The translations under genes were made by a program, and so were the position numbers. Source: Chimonanthus salicifolius (Eukaryota > Streptophyta > Magnoliopsida > Laurales > Calycanthaceae). Taken from it: 64,000 bases of DNA. Below are positions 9,830-20,394 of the stretch, piece after piece. Every line of letters starts with the position of its first letter. Positions within the stretch are counted from its first letter, which is position 1. The notes under the pieces are model-generated. The model was not told the DNA's origin and searched no databases. It saw only the letters and a program-made list of their open reading frames with translations. The DNA lies in NCBI GenBank assembly GCA_013350335.1, contig CM023540.1:59930962-59994961 (forward strand). The letters are read 5' to 3'.

Positions 9830-12800
9830 TGTAACGCCCCGCCCTTTTTCAATTGCCGAAAAATCAGAGTATTTTTTTTTAAAATAAAGAGTGAGAGAGA
9901 GCGGGACGCCACAACGCGAGCTAAGCCCGAGCTTCCAAAGCCCGGCCCTTAACTGGCCAATCATACGTGTGTATGGACCGAGTCCACTAAAACAGTTCAC
10001 ACGCTAAAAGTTATACTTGCGAAATAAACACATTGCGGAATTATCATATGATTAGAGTTACTATCCCTATCCATTTCTAAGCAATGAAGTCCATCACATA
10101 AATTAACTTAAGTTCAAATATCCAAATGTAACCAAACCATAGCAAGATAATTCTAAGTTATTACAGTCCCAAAATGCGATTATCTCAAATTACATTGTCC
10201 AAAATAAAACTTAAATAAAATAAGCATAAACTATCCAAGCTCATACGCTTGGCTTCTTTCACGTCCATCACCCGTTCCGTTCCCTGTACCATCATCTAAG
10301 GTAGAAGTAGGGCGTTAGTCAACATGCCCAGTAGGTATTCCGAGTAGGGTCATACACATGGGATTAGTATAAAATCATAATAGATACATAATATCAAAAT
10401 CATGTTAAATCAATGCCATGCCATGGGTGCCATATGCCAATGATTTCCCACCCATCAACCATATCTCAAAACACATTGATAATCCTCTTGATGAACAAGC
10501 CACATCAAGGTATTCATTGTCATGACTCCCCACATGTGCCTTATCGGTCCCACCGAATAGAGCGTGAACTCCTCTTTCATTTCAAACATCATTTACCATT
10601 TCCTTTATGTCAATCGAATCAATGCGGATCCTTCCCCACGTTTGTTTATCGAATACACCGAATGGAGCTTGGACTCCTCTCATATGTTCCCTCCCATGCC
10701 ATGCATGAGATGTGAGTGCAAACATGCTATTTCATATTAAATTACATAATAGCATTGAAATTTCATTTTTAAAACATAAGCATTTTGATACCCAAAATAG
10801 ATCATCAAATATGGAAATAAAACCATTACATGTATATAATCCAAAGTGTTTCAACAAGGTAGGAATCCTATCCAAGTCCGATTTACTGTCCTTTTCTTGT
10901 TTCTCACGAACAATCGATAACCGTTGCGTGCAAATGAAGCACACCTCTTTACCTTATCAATTTAATCATACACATATATCAATTTAATTATCCATTTGAT
11001 TTAAATCAACCCTTACATCCTTCCAGTTAGACTAAAGTTTCTGGAAACATCAATTTAAAATCAACTTTTTATTTCAGTCGACTGAATCAGGGATTCAGTC
11101 GACTGAAACACGCACTGCTACAGTGTTCTGCCTTGCCGCAGACTTTGAGTAGACTGAAATACACATTCAGTCAGCTAAAACCCAACTCACTATTATTTAT
11201 ACCTGGACTCGCTCTCTTTCAGTCGCAGATTAAGTCGACTGACTTTGAGTCAAACCTTTTGTATTCCTGGTCAATCCTCTTTCAGTCGACTGAATTAGAG
11301 ATTCAGTCGGCTGACTTTGGAGCAAATAAAATGAGTGTTCGGCCAGTGTACATTCAGTCGGCTGAATCATCAACAAGTTGGTTACGTGTTTGTCAAGTAT
11401 TCCTTCAGTCGACTGAATCTAATATTCAGTCAACTGAAACACGTCCGATCCCTTTACTTCTTTGATACGTCTTCTTTCAGTCAATTGAATCCCATATTCA
11501 GTCGGTTGAAACATCATTATACCCCTTATATTTTAATCCATACATGGTTTAGTCGACTGAATCCAAAGATTCAGTCGACTAAAACTCCCAGAATTGGTTT
11601 TCTGTTATAGCCAACTCCAGTTCAATCGACTGAATCAAAGATTCAGTCAACTAAATGTTTTGTCAGTCTTTTCTATTTGCATATTTGTACCTCCTTTCTT
11701 CATGAAATTCCCTCCTAATATTATTCCAACATCTTAAACATCATCCATATAACTCTTAGATGGATTTACTCTACTCACTAGCCAAGGCTAGGATTATTTC
11801 TCTAACTCCTCCAATCTTATACTATTACAACATAGTTTTGCATTCAAACCTTTGGTTGTTTGTTACCACGCTTATCCATTCCCTGAATGGATTACCAATT
11901 CCATGGCTCTAATACGACTTAGCCATCCATTCCAACCCAATCCAGAACCCATAGGTTCTGCCACTTCATGGCAGACCCTATGGTTTCTTTAAACTTAATC
12001 TTAATTTTACATTATCCTCATATATAAGACTTACCTCTTCCCCGTCTCCTCATTTATTTTGCTCTGTCTTTACTCCTCAGTCCTTCTCCTTCCTTTCTTG
12101 TTCTTCAGCAACTCCTCCGAGTCTAGAGCCAAAATGGGAGGGAGAGAGATTGGGAAGACAGGAAATCTCTATGTTACCTAGTGATGAAAATCGGCTAAGG
12201 GTGTTGAGAGAGGGAGAGAGTTAGAGATAGGAATGGAGATGGGATTCTTTTGCTCAAAAGGGAGGGAGAGGGGATCGGCCAAGGGTTTGGTGTGAGCCCT
12301 TTGTAACTAGCCCTCTACCCTCTCAACCACCCTCATTACTTTTGGTCTTTCCCATGTGTCCCTTGGTTTAACCAAGGAGACACATGGCTTGAGTTAGATC
12401 TTCCCAACGTGCATGCCTAGGGTTTCCATGAGATGGAAACCCTCCATCTCCCCCTTTGACTCACTTAGAGCCCCTTCCACTTCCATTTCAACTCACTTGC
12501 TTATTTGAACTCACTTCCCATTCAACTCAATCCCAACTCACTTTAACTCACTTAATTTTCTTGAACTCATTTCCATATAACTCAAGTGATTTTTAATTTC
12601 CAACCCAATGTAATTCAATTCACCACATTTGAACTCACCCATGGTTGACCAAGTCAACCATGGTTAGCCGACCATGCATGTGCATTAAATCATTTGCCAC
12701 CTCACTTGATGAGGTGGATTTGGGTCCCACTTGGCCATGTCACTCATATGCCACCTCACTTGATGAGGTGGATCCCATGTCTTGGGTCTTAATTGGATAC

Positions 12801-12973
12801 ATGACCCAATTAAATTAATTCCTTACCCATTTACTTCCCAAAATCCATTAACTTTGACCCATTGGGTCCCAATTGGGTAATTGACCCAATTAATTACAAT
12901 CAAACCCTATCCATGATCCATTGGATCATAATTGGGCCATTGATCCAATTCTTACCCATTTAAAATCCATTTC
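9830..12973 (-). mobile_element. Long gypsy 5' LTR, first piece (split by nested LTR)
   Basis: Minus-strand LTR whose downstream end (TGTAACGCCCCGCCC on the plus strand) touches the primer-binding site at 9816-9827. It holds the conserved blocks of this family: the CGCGAGCTAAGCCCGAG region (9916), the GCGTTAGTC...CATGCCCAGTAGGTA block (10312), a possible splice donor read leftward at 12029-12034, and repeated AATTGGGTCAA-type blocks near 12790-12960. It stops at 12973 in TTAAAATCCATTTC and resumes at 21935 after the nested LTR. The joined pieces make about 3.2 kb. In place of the usual GGTTCGGCCAT palindromes it has a TTCAGTCGACTGAA array, plus one degraded copy of the usual palindrome near 11952-11990. 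No gene is supported. Confidence 0.75.
11072..11655. repeat. Array of nine paired TTCAGTCGACTGAA palindromes
   Basis: Nine pairs of TTCAGTCGACTGAA-like palindromes, starting near 11072, 11147, 11217, 11280, 11352, 11403, 11475, 11548 and 11620 (the 11352 unit has only one palindrome). The two members of a pair are separated by about 6-9 bases. Spacing between pairs is mostly 70-75 bases, with two short intervals. Sequence between pairs is not conserved. The palindrome has few stop trinucleotides in some frames, which creates spurious reading frames through the array. It lies inside the long gypsy LTR. Confidence 0.85.
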
Positions 12974-14854
12974 TATAACACCCCGCCCTTTTCACTCTAA
13001 AATCAGAGTTTATTTTTTTTATTAATAATAAACAAGTGATCAGGGCGGGACGTCACGACGCGAGTTAAGTTCGGACTGCTAAAGTCCAACCCTTAACTGG
13101 TCAAGCCCATGTGCGTATGATCTAAGTCCATAAGAACCGATCCACACATGGTACAAATAAGACTTGCGGAATAAACTTAATCTTAATCTAACTGCGGGTT
13201 ATAATAGATCCTAAGACTACTCTATTTTATATTTTTAGATAGCAAAGTACATAATCACATTATCTAAAATTACTAAAATAACCTTAGACTAAATATTCAT
13301 TCCAAACCATCCAAAACATACCAAACCATAGCTAGTTAACTAAATTATTACATGCCAACATCATCTAACTATCAAATTACATTGTCCAAATAAAAAGTCC
13401 ATAAATCAATCCATAAATTAAAGTCCATTCAAAAGCCCAAGCTCCTATGCTTGGTTTCCTTCATGATCCTCGTTCTTCCCCTTTCCTGCGATATCCACTA
13501 AGGATAGAGATAGGGTGTTAGATCAACGCGCCCAGTAGGTGTTTCCGATTAGGGCTACCACAAGGTTAGGATAAAAACATGCAAATAATATGATAATACA
13601 TGTTCATCAAAATCTCATAAAATAATGCCATGTATGTTATGCACATGTAATGAGTCCCACCCATCATAAATATACATAGCCTCCTCTTGATGGGATTCTC
13701 ATCTTCAAGGTACCCCACAAGTGGTCTTTCGGACGCCCCGACGGAGTGTAGCCTCCAGATTCCTCTTGATGGGATTCTCATCATCAAGGTACCCCACAGT
13801 GGTCTTTCGGACGCCCCGACGGAGTGTGGCCTCCGGTTTCCATAATCACCACCCCATGCCATGCATGAGATGTCCATGAGTTCATGCCATTTGTAAACAC
13901 ATCTTAACATACAAAACCACTTTGAAATATAATAACTTAGCACATAATTCATCAAAAGTATGATAAAACATCAAATAGAAGTGTGGTTACAAAAAGGTAG
14001 GAAACCTACACAAAGTTCACTTAGATTGACCGCTCTTTTAAACCGTCACCCGTTCACGACTTGTACACCGTTCAAGAAATCTCATTACCCTATTTATATA
14101 ATAGTAAGTCAAGCATATGTCCATATAATTCCCAACTTAGTCCAAATCCCAAAAACCACTTTGTGGGGTTCGGCCATACCCCATGGCCGAATCTCACCCA
14201 CTTAAATTTTGGTCTCTCTTTTATTAACCAAAACCATACAAATAACTTATATATACAAACCCCAATCTACCAAATGCAACATTGTGGGGTTCGGCCATAC
14301 ACCATGGCCGAACCTCACTTAATTTTGTTTTAATCCCTCATTTGGATTCTTAAGCCTAAACACACCATTCAAATAACTTAATCAAACACCTTAACTACGA
14401 CCATACTTTGGTAGGGTTTGGCCATAAAACATGGCCGAACCTTACCTCTTTGATTTTGACCCTTCTTTTCTTTGACCATTTTATTCATATTTACCATCTT
14501 GCCACTAGCATAACCCTTTGTTTAATTTTTCTTACAAAACAAAGTCCACATTCAATCCACCTTAGTGGGGTTCGGCCATAGAACATGGTCGAACCTCACC
14601 ACTTAATTTTTTATCCTTTAAATCTTTCATACATACATCTCCATTTTGATTTTTCCCAATTACATTATATGTTAACCATTAGGTCCATCAAATGATCATT
14701 AGTGGGGTTCGACCATACTACATGGCCGAACCTCACCATACTGATTTTTGTCCCTCTTTCCATCATCTATAGTGGCTAATTATTTACCTACACTAAGTCC
14801 ATAGATAAACATATGTGATTCTTAAATCAAAAACATATAATCATCCATAATTTC
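12974..14854 (-). mobile_element. Nested solo LTR, left piece
   Basis: Starts TATAACACCCCGCCC, the family's TGTAACGCCCCGCCC end with changes. It continues to 14854, where a SIRE-like copia is inserted, and resumes at 20395. It was inserted in the preceding LTR with the target duplication ATTTC (12969-12973 and 21935-21939). It contains the GCGTTAGATCAACGCGCCC block (13515), two units of about 75 bp with CCTCTTGATGGGATTCTCAT and TTTCGGACGCCCCGACGGAG (13683-13835), and five palindromes of the GGTTCGGCCAT type. Joined length is about 3.4 kb. Confidence 0.85.
14165..14733. repeat. Five TTCGGCCAT/ATGGCCGAA palindromes
   Basis: Units at 14165-14193, 14285-14314, 14414-14442, 14567-14597 and 14704-14733. 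Arms of 11-12 bases flank loops of about 5-8 bases. Spacers of 90-125 bases are AT-rich and unrelated to each other. Three more units of the same LTR follow after the copia insertion. Confidence 0.85.
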
Positions 14855-16436
14855 TGAAATTCCGTTAGTAGAAGTATGCACGACTTAAAGGGGGGTGAAT
14901 AGGTCGGTTTTCAATTTTAGGTCCCTTTTAAAAATAAATCAGATTTAACATTATGTGCAGCGGAATAAACGTATATGCAAGTGATAAACAAATGAATCAA
15001 ACCATTAATGCAAACCACACATGCACAACGATATATAGTGGTTCGGTTCACCTGAACCTACATCCACTGTTGGACTCACCCTCTCTAGGGCTATCCCAAA
15101 TATACTATGTATGGGTCTCACACCCAAATAGTACAACCTAGTTTTTTATAAAGGTTCAACCCAATTGGTCTAATCCTCTACTCCTATTTTTTAGAGTGGT
15201 TCAAACACACTGTTCTAATCCACTTTACAATGTTTTAAATAAATCAAAGAAGAAATACTTGCCTTGGGCTTTGACCGTTTTCCTTTAAGCTCTTTCTTCT
15301 TTACTGAATCTGTGTGCTCCTTTCCATTAGTTTAGCTCCATCAAAAAGACTGTCGGCACAGCAGTATAGGACAAGGGCATGACTGATTTTATAGTCCTAT
15401 ATGAACACCTTACTCTTCATTAGGATTGGGGTATTGATTACCCAAACATCACTAAGAAGAATAATGAAGAAGGTGTCTAGAGAGAAGGCCGACTAATCAC
15501 ACACTGTAATATTGTTCCTGGTATTTCTCTATGTATTTTCGGTACTTTGAACAACCCCCTTACTGTTATTTTATAAACAGTTTTAAGGTGTGCAGTAAGT
15601 CACGCCAACGAGGCCTCGCTGCTTCTGATGAGGCCTCGCCAGAGGTAATTCTGTAAAGACAGCTTGCAGTTTTCTGTAAGTCACGCCAGCGAGGCCTCGC
15701 TGATTCTGACGAGGCCTCGCCAGCGGTAATTGCTGGAAAGACAGCACACATGTGCTGTGTCAATGATTCAGCCATATATCAATCAGATATCAGCCACCTC
15801 ATCTCCACCGTGCATGACTTGCAAATCATTTATCTTAGCCACTAATCAAGGATCTTGATGAGAATATTGCAAGGTGGATTCCAAATCATGGAGGAGCCTT
15901 TCCATAATTGTTATGGACAGCTCCCCAAGGATATTTAAATTCAAACTTAAGAGAGGTGGCAACATCTCACCATGGATAAATTTCTTTACCATAATAAGCT
16001 TCCAATCAATTTACCATAATTACCCATCTCACCATGTGGATAATTTTATTTACCATAATAAGCTTCCAATAAATTTACCATAATTACCTCTCAATTAAAC
16101 AATCACAGATTTTAACTTTCTAAAACTGTAAGAGACTGAGTCAGCTCGACACAGGGTCAGCTAGACTCAGCTCAACTCAGCATAACCGGCTGCGAGGCCT
16201 CGGCAGATTGCATGAGGCCTCGAGGTTGAAAGTCACGTATTTAATTTATTTTCCAATTGACTTCTAGGTATATGACTTAGCCTAAGGTCTCCTATGGTTC
16301 ACTTACATGTGTGCCAATATCGTATTCGGTGTAGACACTTCAACTCCATAGTAGATCTTCTTATTCATCCAAGGCAAGTTCAACTGAGTCACGTAATTGA
16401 CAATAAGGGTGACTCGGACGAACCGGGGCACTTACA
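14855..16436 (-). repeat. 3' LTR of the gag-only copia
   Basis: 1582 bp. It differs from its partner mainly by an extra segment of about 80 bp near 15640-15735, a tandem duplication of the unit with GCCAACGAGGCCTCGCTG and GACGAGGCCTCGCC. GAGGCCTC palindromes also occur near 16191-16225. The stretch near 15040-15075 (ATCCACTGTTGGACTCACCC) is shared with the LTRs at 22026-23600 and 49683-51222. Confidence 0.92.
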
Positions 16437-16901
16437 ATCTCCCCCTTTGTCAATTTCGTGACAAAAACCTAAGATCTACCAATTACACCAATTTCCCTTT
16501 TACAATGAAATACAAGTCCTTAAAAAAATATAACTCAAACAATGACCATATCAAGGCTTGAATTTCTTGCACTAACACTTCTCTCCGTCTTTTTCTTTTT
16601 CTCCCCTTGAAATGATGCCTGTAAAGAAATTCCTGCAAAAGACATAGGCAACTTGGTGGGATTTTGAAATTTCTCCCCCTCAACATTAGTACCATTTTTC
16701 TCCCCCTTTTCGTCATAAAATTGACAAAGGGTTCTACACAATAATATCATGGAGAAACATATTTAACAAAACAACAGTTTTAAATAAGCACTTCTACCAA
16801 GATTTGAAACTAAGAAAGATCCACCACCAACCAATCTGTCAAATCCTCAAAAAATACATTTTCCTATTACGCACAAGGAGGATCTGAAAACATCAAGGGG
16901 C

Positions 16902-17753
16902 CTAAACACACCCTCTCACCTTCTGAACCCATTTCGCATTGAAGGAAGATGGGCGGAGGGATGGGATGAAATTCTTTGAGTCAGTTCTATGTTTGAGAAG
17001 CTCATTTAGCAAATTTGTTACTATTTGATTTAAGAGCTGATTTTGATCTCTTCTTTCAAAATTTTGCCTGATATTGTCCCTTCTATGATGTACCTTTGGT
17101 TGGACAGAAGTGAACTTCTCTTTGTGATGTTTCTTTCTTAAGGGACATTCAAACTTTAGGTGACCCAACTTTTCACAATAGTAGCATGTCACACTAAAAG
17201 ATTTAGAGAAAGAATGCTCACCTTTCACAAAAACAGTTTTAGAGTTAGATTTCTTATCAAAACCTATACCAGTTTTATCTCCAAAATGTTTTCCAATACT
17301 TAAGAGTTTTTCAAGTTTTTCTTCCCCTTGAGTAAATTTATCTTCAAATTTTATTTTGTGACACCTTAACTGGTTTAAGTCAAATTCCAGTTTTTGTTTT
17401 TCACTTCTAATTTTTTACTCATCTTTTTTTAGTTTTAAAGTTTCATCTTGAGCCAATTTGAGCTTTTCTTGAAGACATAGATTTTCATCTTGAATAATTT
17501 TAAAGTCTTTTTCAAATGTTTCTTTTTCAGTTTTTAATTGATTTTTCAGTTTTACATTTTCATTTTTAGATTTACCAAGTCTTTTAGCTAAATCTTTGCT
17601 TTCTAAGAACAAAGCATTATAAGCTTCTTGTAAGCCATCATCCTCACTATCTGATCCTTCACTATTACTTTCAACATTTGGAGCATTTTGAGGATCATAA
17701 GAGATGGAAGCAATAAAACCTTTTGTTTTAACAACATCTTCATGGATTGACAC
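16902..17753 (-). pseudogene. Gag C-terminal part: coiled coil and second zinc knuckle
   Basis: Continues the gag reading frame downstream of 17772. The 17753-17415 stretch is acidic and then Lys/Glu-rich with heptad-like leucines (RLGKSKNENVKLKNQL), so a coiled coil is likely. After a stop near 17415, the 17228-16902 stretch has a second knuckle, CYYCEKLGHLKFEC, then a basic Arg/Asn/Gln-rich tail ending WVQKVRGCV. In intact relatives the protease begins soon after such a segment; here coding ends and the purine tract follows. The stop near 17765 and the one near 17415 break the frame. Confidence 0.75.
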
Positions 17754-17771
17754 ATCGGATTCACTTTCAGA

Positions 17772-18827
17772 TTATGAGGTGTCTTCTTCCACCATAGTGG
17801 TCATGGCTTTCTTTTTAAATCTCTTCTTAGAAGGACATTCATTAGCAAAGTGATCATCTCCATCACAATTAAAACATTGAGTTTCTTTGGGCTTGGATTT
17901 TTCCTTAAATCTATCTTTTGACTTTTCTTTTAAAAAATGTGTTTTACTTTTATTGAATTCTCTATAGTCTTCTTTATTAGGTCTTCTTCTCTCTTTCCTC
18001 ATATTAAAATGTTTTAAGAAATTTTTAGCAAGAGTGGCAACCTCTTCATCTGTATCACTTTGTAAGTCATCAGATTCTTCATCCCTTTTAAATTTAGTTT
18101 TTAGAGAAGATTTTAGAGCAATTGATTTTTTCTTAGGCTTTTCATCATCAAAGTGAAGCTCATAGGTTTGAAGGGCTCCTACCAAATCATCAACCTTCAT
18201 TAGAGACACATCTCTATATTCTTCAATGGCGGCTACCTTAGGCTTAAAACTTTTGGGCAGATTTCTTAGTATTTTGGTACATATTTTAGATTCAGGGATT
18301 GTTTCACCTAAGGCCCACATGGAATTTACAATGTCACTTAGTTTCGAATAAAACTCCATAAACATTTCATTTTCCTCCATTCGTATGTTATCAAATTGTG
18401 ACTGCAGGATTTGAAGTTTAGACCTTTTAACAACTAAGGTTCCTTCATGTGTCCTCTCTAAGATGTCCCAAGCATCTTTGGCTGTCACACATGTCATTAT
18501 ACACTTGAACTCATCAGGTGAAACAGCACAATTAATGGCATTTAAAGCCTTTCCGTTTGCAGTATATAGAGTTTTTTCCATGTCGGTCCAGGTGAAGTAA
18601 TCCTTAGATTTAGTACCAATGATTAGTTGAACAGATTTTCCTGCTTCATCTTTGGTTGATTTTTCATAGATTTCCATAACAGGATGTTCCCAACCCCTTA
18701 CTACTGATTCCCATACAGCTCCATCAAGAGATATAAAGAAGCTTTTCATTTTTGCCTTCCAAGAGGCATAGTTAGAGCCGTCAAAATAGAGAGGTTTGGA
18801 AACAGGGTGACTATCACCTCTATACAT
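17772..18827 (-). CDS. Copia Gag (UBN2/DUF4219-like with CCHC knuckle)
   Basis: A 351-residue Gag-like protein, the structural protein that packages element RNA. The start MYRGDSHPVSKPLYFDGSNY is typical: a DUF4219-like N-terminus with the YxxW motif (YASWKAKM, residues 20-27). The central part has the UBN2-like signature AKDAWDILERTHEG. A basic region follows, then a zinc knuckle CFNCDGDDHFANEC near residues 317-330 (Cys, Cys, His, Cys all kept). It ends EEDTS at a stop. The start lies about 70 bases inside the 5' LTR boundary, as expected. The open frame over this length is unusual in the window and fits a recent insertion. It could still be expressed, but the matching pol is absent here. 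Confidence 0.88.
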   Translation of the reverse strand: MYRGDSHPVSKPLYFDGSNYASWKAKMKSFFISLDGAVWESVVRGWEHPVMEIYEKSTKDEAGKSVQLIIGTKSKDYFTWTDMEKTLYTANGKALNAINCAVSPDEFKCIMTCVTAKDAWDILERTHEGTLVVKRSKLQILQSQFDNIRMEENEMFMEFYSKLSDIVNSMWALGETIPESKICTKILRNLPKSFKPKVAAIEEYRDVSLMKVDDLVGALQTYELHFDDEKPKKKSIALKSSLKTKFKRDEESDDLQSDTDEEVATLAKNFLKHFNMRKERRRPNKEDYREFNKSKTHFLKEKSKDRFKEKSKPKETQCFNCDGDDHFANECPSKKRFKKKAMTTMVEEDTS

Positions 18828-18894
18828 GATTCTAGTACAGGATCAACTCGGACGATTAAGTCCAACTCAGAGTAACCTTGCTCTTGATGCCAAT

Positions 18895-20394
18895 TGAAAT
18901 TCCGTTAGTAGAAGTATGCACGACTTAAAGGAGGGTGAATAGGTCGGTTTTCAATTTTAGGTCCCTTTTAAAAATAAATCAGATTTAACAATATGTGCAG
19001 CGGAATAAACATGTGTGCAAGTGATAAACAAATGAATCAAACCATTAATGCAAACCACACATGCACAACGATATATAGTGGTTCGGTTCACCTGAACCTA
19101 CATCCACTGTTGGACTCACCCTCTCTAGGGCTATCCCAAATATACTATGTATGGGTCTCACACCCAAATAGTACAACCTAGTTTTTTATAGAGGTTCAAC
19201 CCAATCGGTCTAATCCTCTACACCTATTTTTTAGAGTGGTTCGAACACACTGTTCTAATCCACTTTACAATGTTTGAAATAAATCAAAGAAGAAATACTT
19301 GCCTTGGGCCTTGACCGTTTTCCTTTAAGCTCTTTCTTCTTTACTGAATCTGTGTGCTCCTTTCCATTAATTTAGCTCCATCAAAAAGACTGTCGGCACA
19401 GCAGTATAGGACAAGGGTATGACTGATTTTATCGTCCTATATGAACACCTTACTCTTCATTAGGATTGGGGTATTGATTACCCAAACATCACTAAGAAGA
19501 ATGATGAAGAATGGTGTCTAGAGAGAAGGCCGACTAATCACACACTGTAATATTGTTCCTGGTATTTCTCTATGTATTTTCGGTACTTTGAACAACCCCC
19601 TTACTGTTATTTTATAAACAATTTTAAGGTGTGTAGTAAGTCACGCCAACGAGGCCTCGCTGCTTCTGATGAGGCCTCGCCAGCGATAATTGCTGGAAAG
19701 ACAGCACACATGTGCTGTGTCAATGATTCAGCCATATATCAATCAGATATCAGCCACCTCATCTCCACCGTGCATGACTTGCAAATCATTTATCTTAGCC
19801 ACTAATCAAGGACTTGATGAGAATATTGCAAGGTGGATTACAAATCATGGAGGAGCCTTTCCATAATTGTTATGGCAGCTCCCCAAGGATATTCAAATTC
19901 AAACTTAAGAGAGGTGGCAACATCTCACCATGGATAAATTTCTTTACCATAATAAGTTTCCAATCAATTTACCATAATCACCCATCTCACCATGTGGATA
20001 ATTTTATTTACCATAATAAGCTTCCAATAAATTTACCATAATTACCTCTCAATTAAACAGTCACAAATTTTAACTTTCTAAAACTGTAAGAGACTGAGTC
20101 AGCTCGACACAGGGTCAGCTAGACTCAGCTCAACTCAGCATAACTGGCTGCGAGGCCTCGGCAGATTGCATGAGGCCTCGAGGCTGAAAATCACGTATTT
20201 AATTTATTTTCCAATTGACTTCTAGGTATATGACTTAGCCTAAGGTCTCCTATGGTTCACTTACCTGTATGCCAATATCGTATTCGGTGTAGACGCTTCA
20301 ACTTCATAGTAGATCTTCTTATTCATCTAAGGCAAATTCAACTGAGTCACGTAATTGACAATAAGGGTGACTCGGACGAACCGGGGCACTTACA
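18895..20394 (-). repeat. 5' LTR of the gag-only copia
   Basis: 1500 bp, partner of 14855-16436. It has one copy of the GAGGCCTCG unit near 19650-19682 where the partner has two, and the pair CGAGGCCTCGGCAG / ATGAGGCCTCGAGG near 20150-20182. On the minus strand it begins TGTAAGTGCCCCGG and ends GGAATTTCA beside the primer-binding site. Confidence 0.92.

Larger units (their letters stand above)
14855..20394 (-). mobile_element. Gag-only SIRE-like copia element, complete with LTRs
   Basis: LTRs at 14855-16436 (1582 bp) and 18895-20394 (1500 bp). On the plus strand they start TGAAATTCCG and end CACTTACA. Perfect target duplication ATTTC at 14850-14854 and 20395-20399. On the minus strand the primer-binding site ATTGGCATCAAGAGC (from 18894 leftward) follows the 5' LTR. 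A purine tract AAAGGGGGAGAT adjoins the 3' LTR at 16437-16448, typical of SIRE/Maximus elements. The 2.46-kb interior codes only for gag; protease, integrase, RT and RNase H are missing. The LTRs are very alike apart from an 82-bp length difference, so this is one of the youngest insertions here. It depends on proteins supplied by another element. Confidence 0.93.

Noticed and set aside
11133..11610. Two overlapping open frames of about 100 codons reading Phe-Ser-Arg-Leu repeats
   Set aside because: They are translations of the TTCAGTCGACTGAA array, not a protein.
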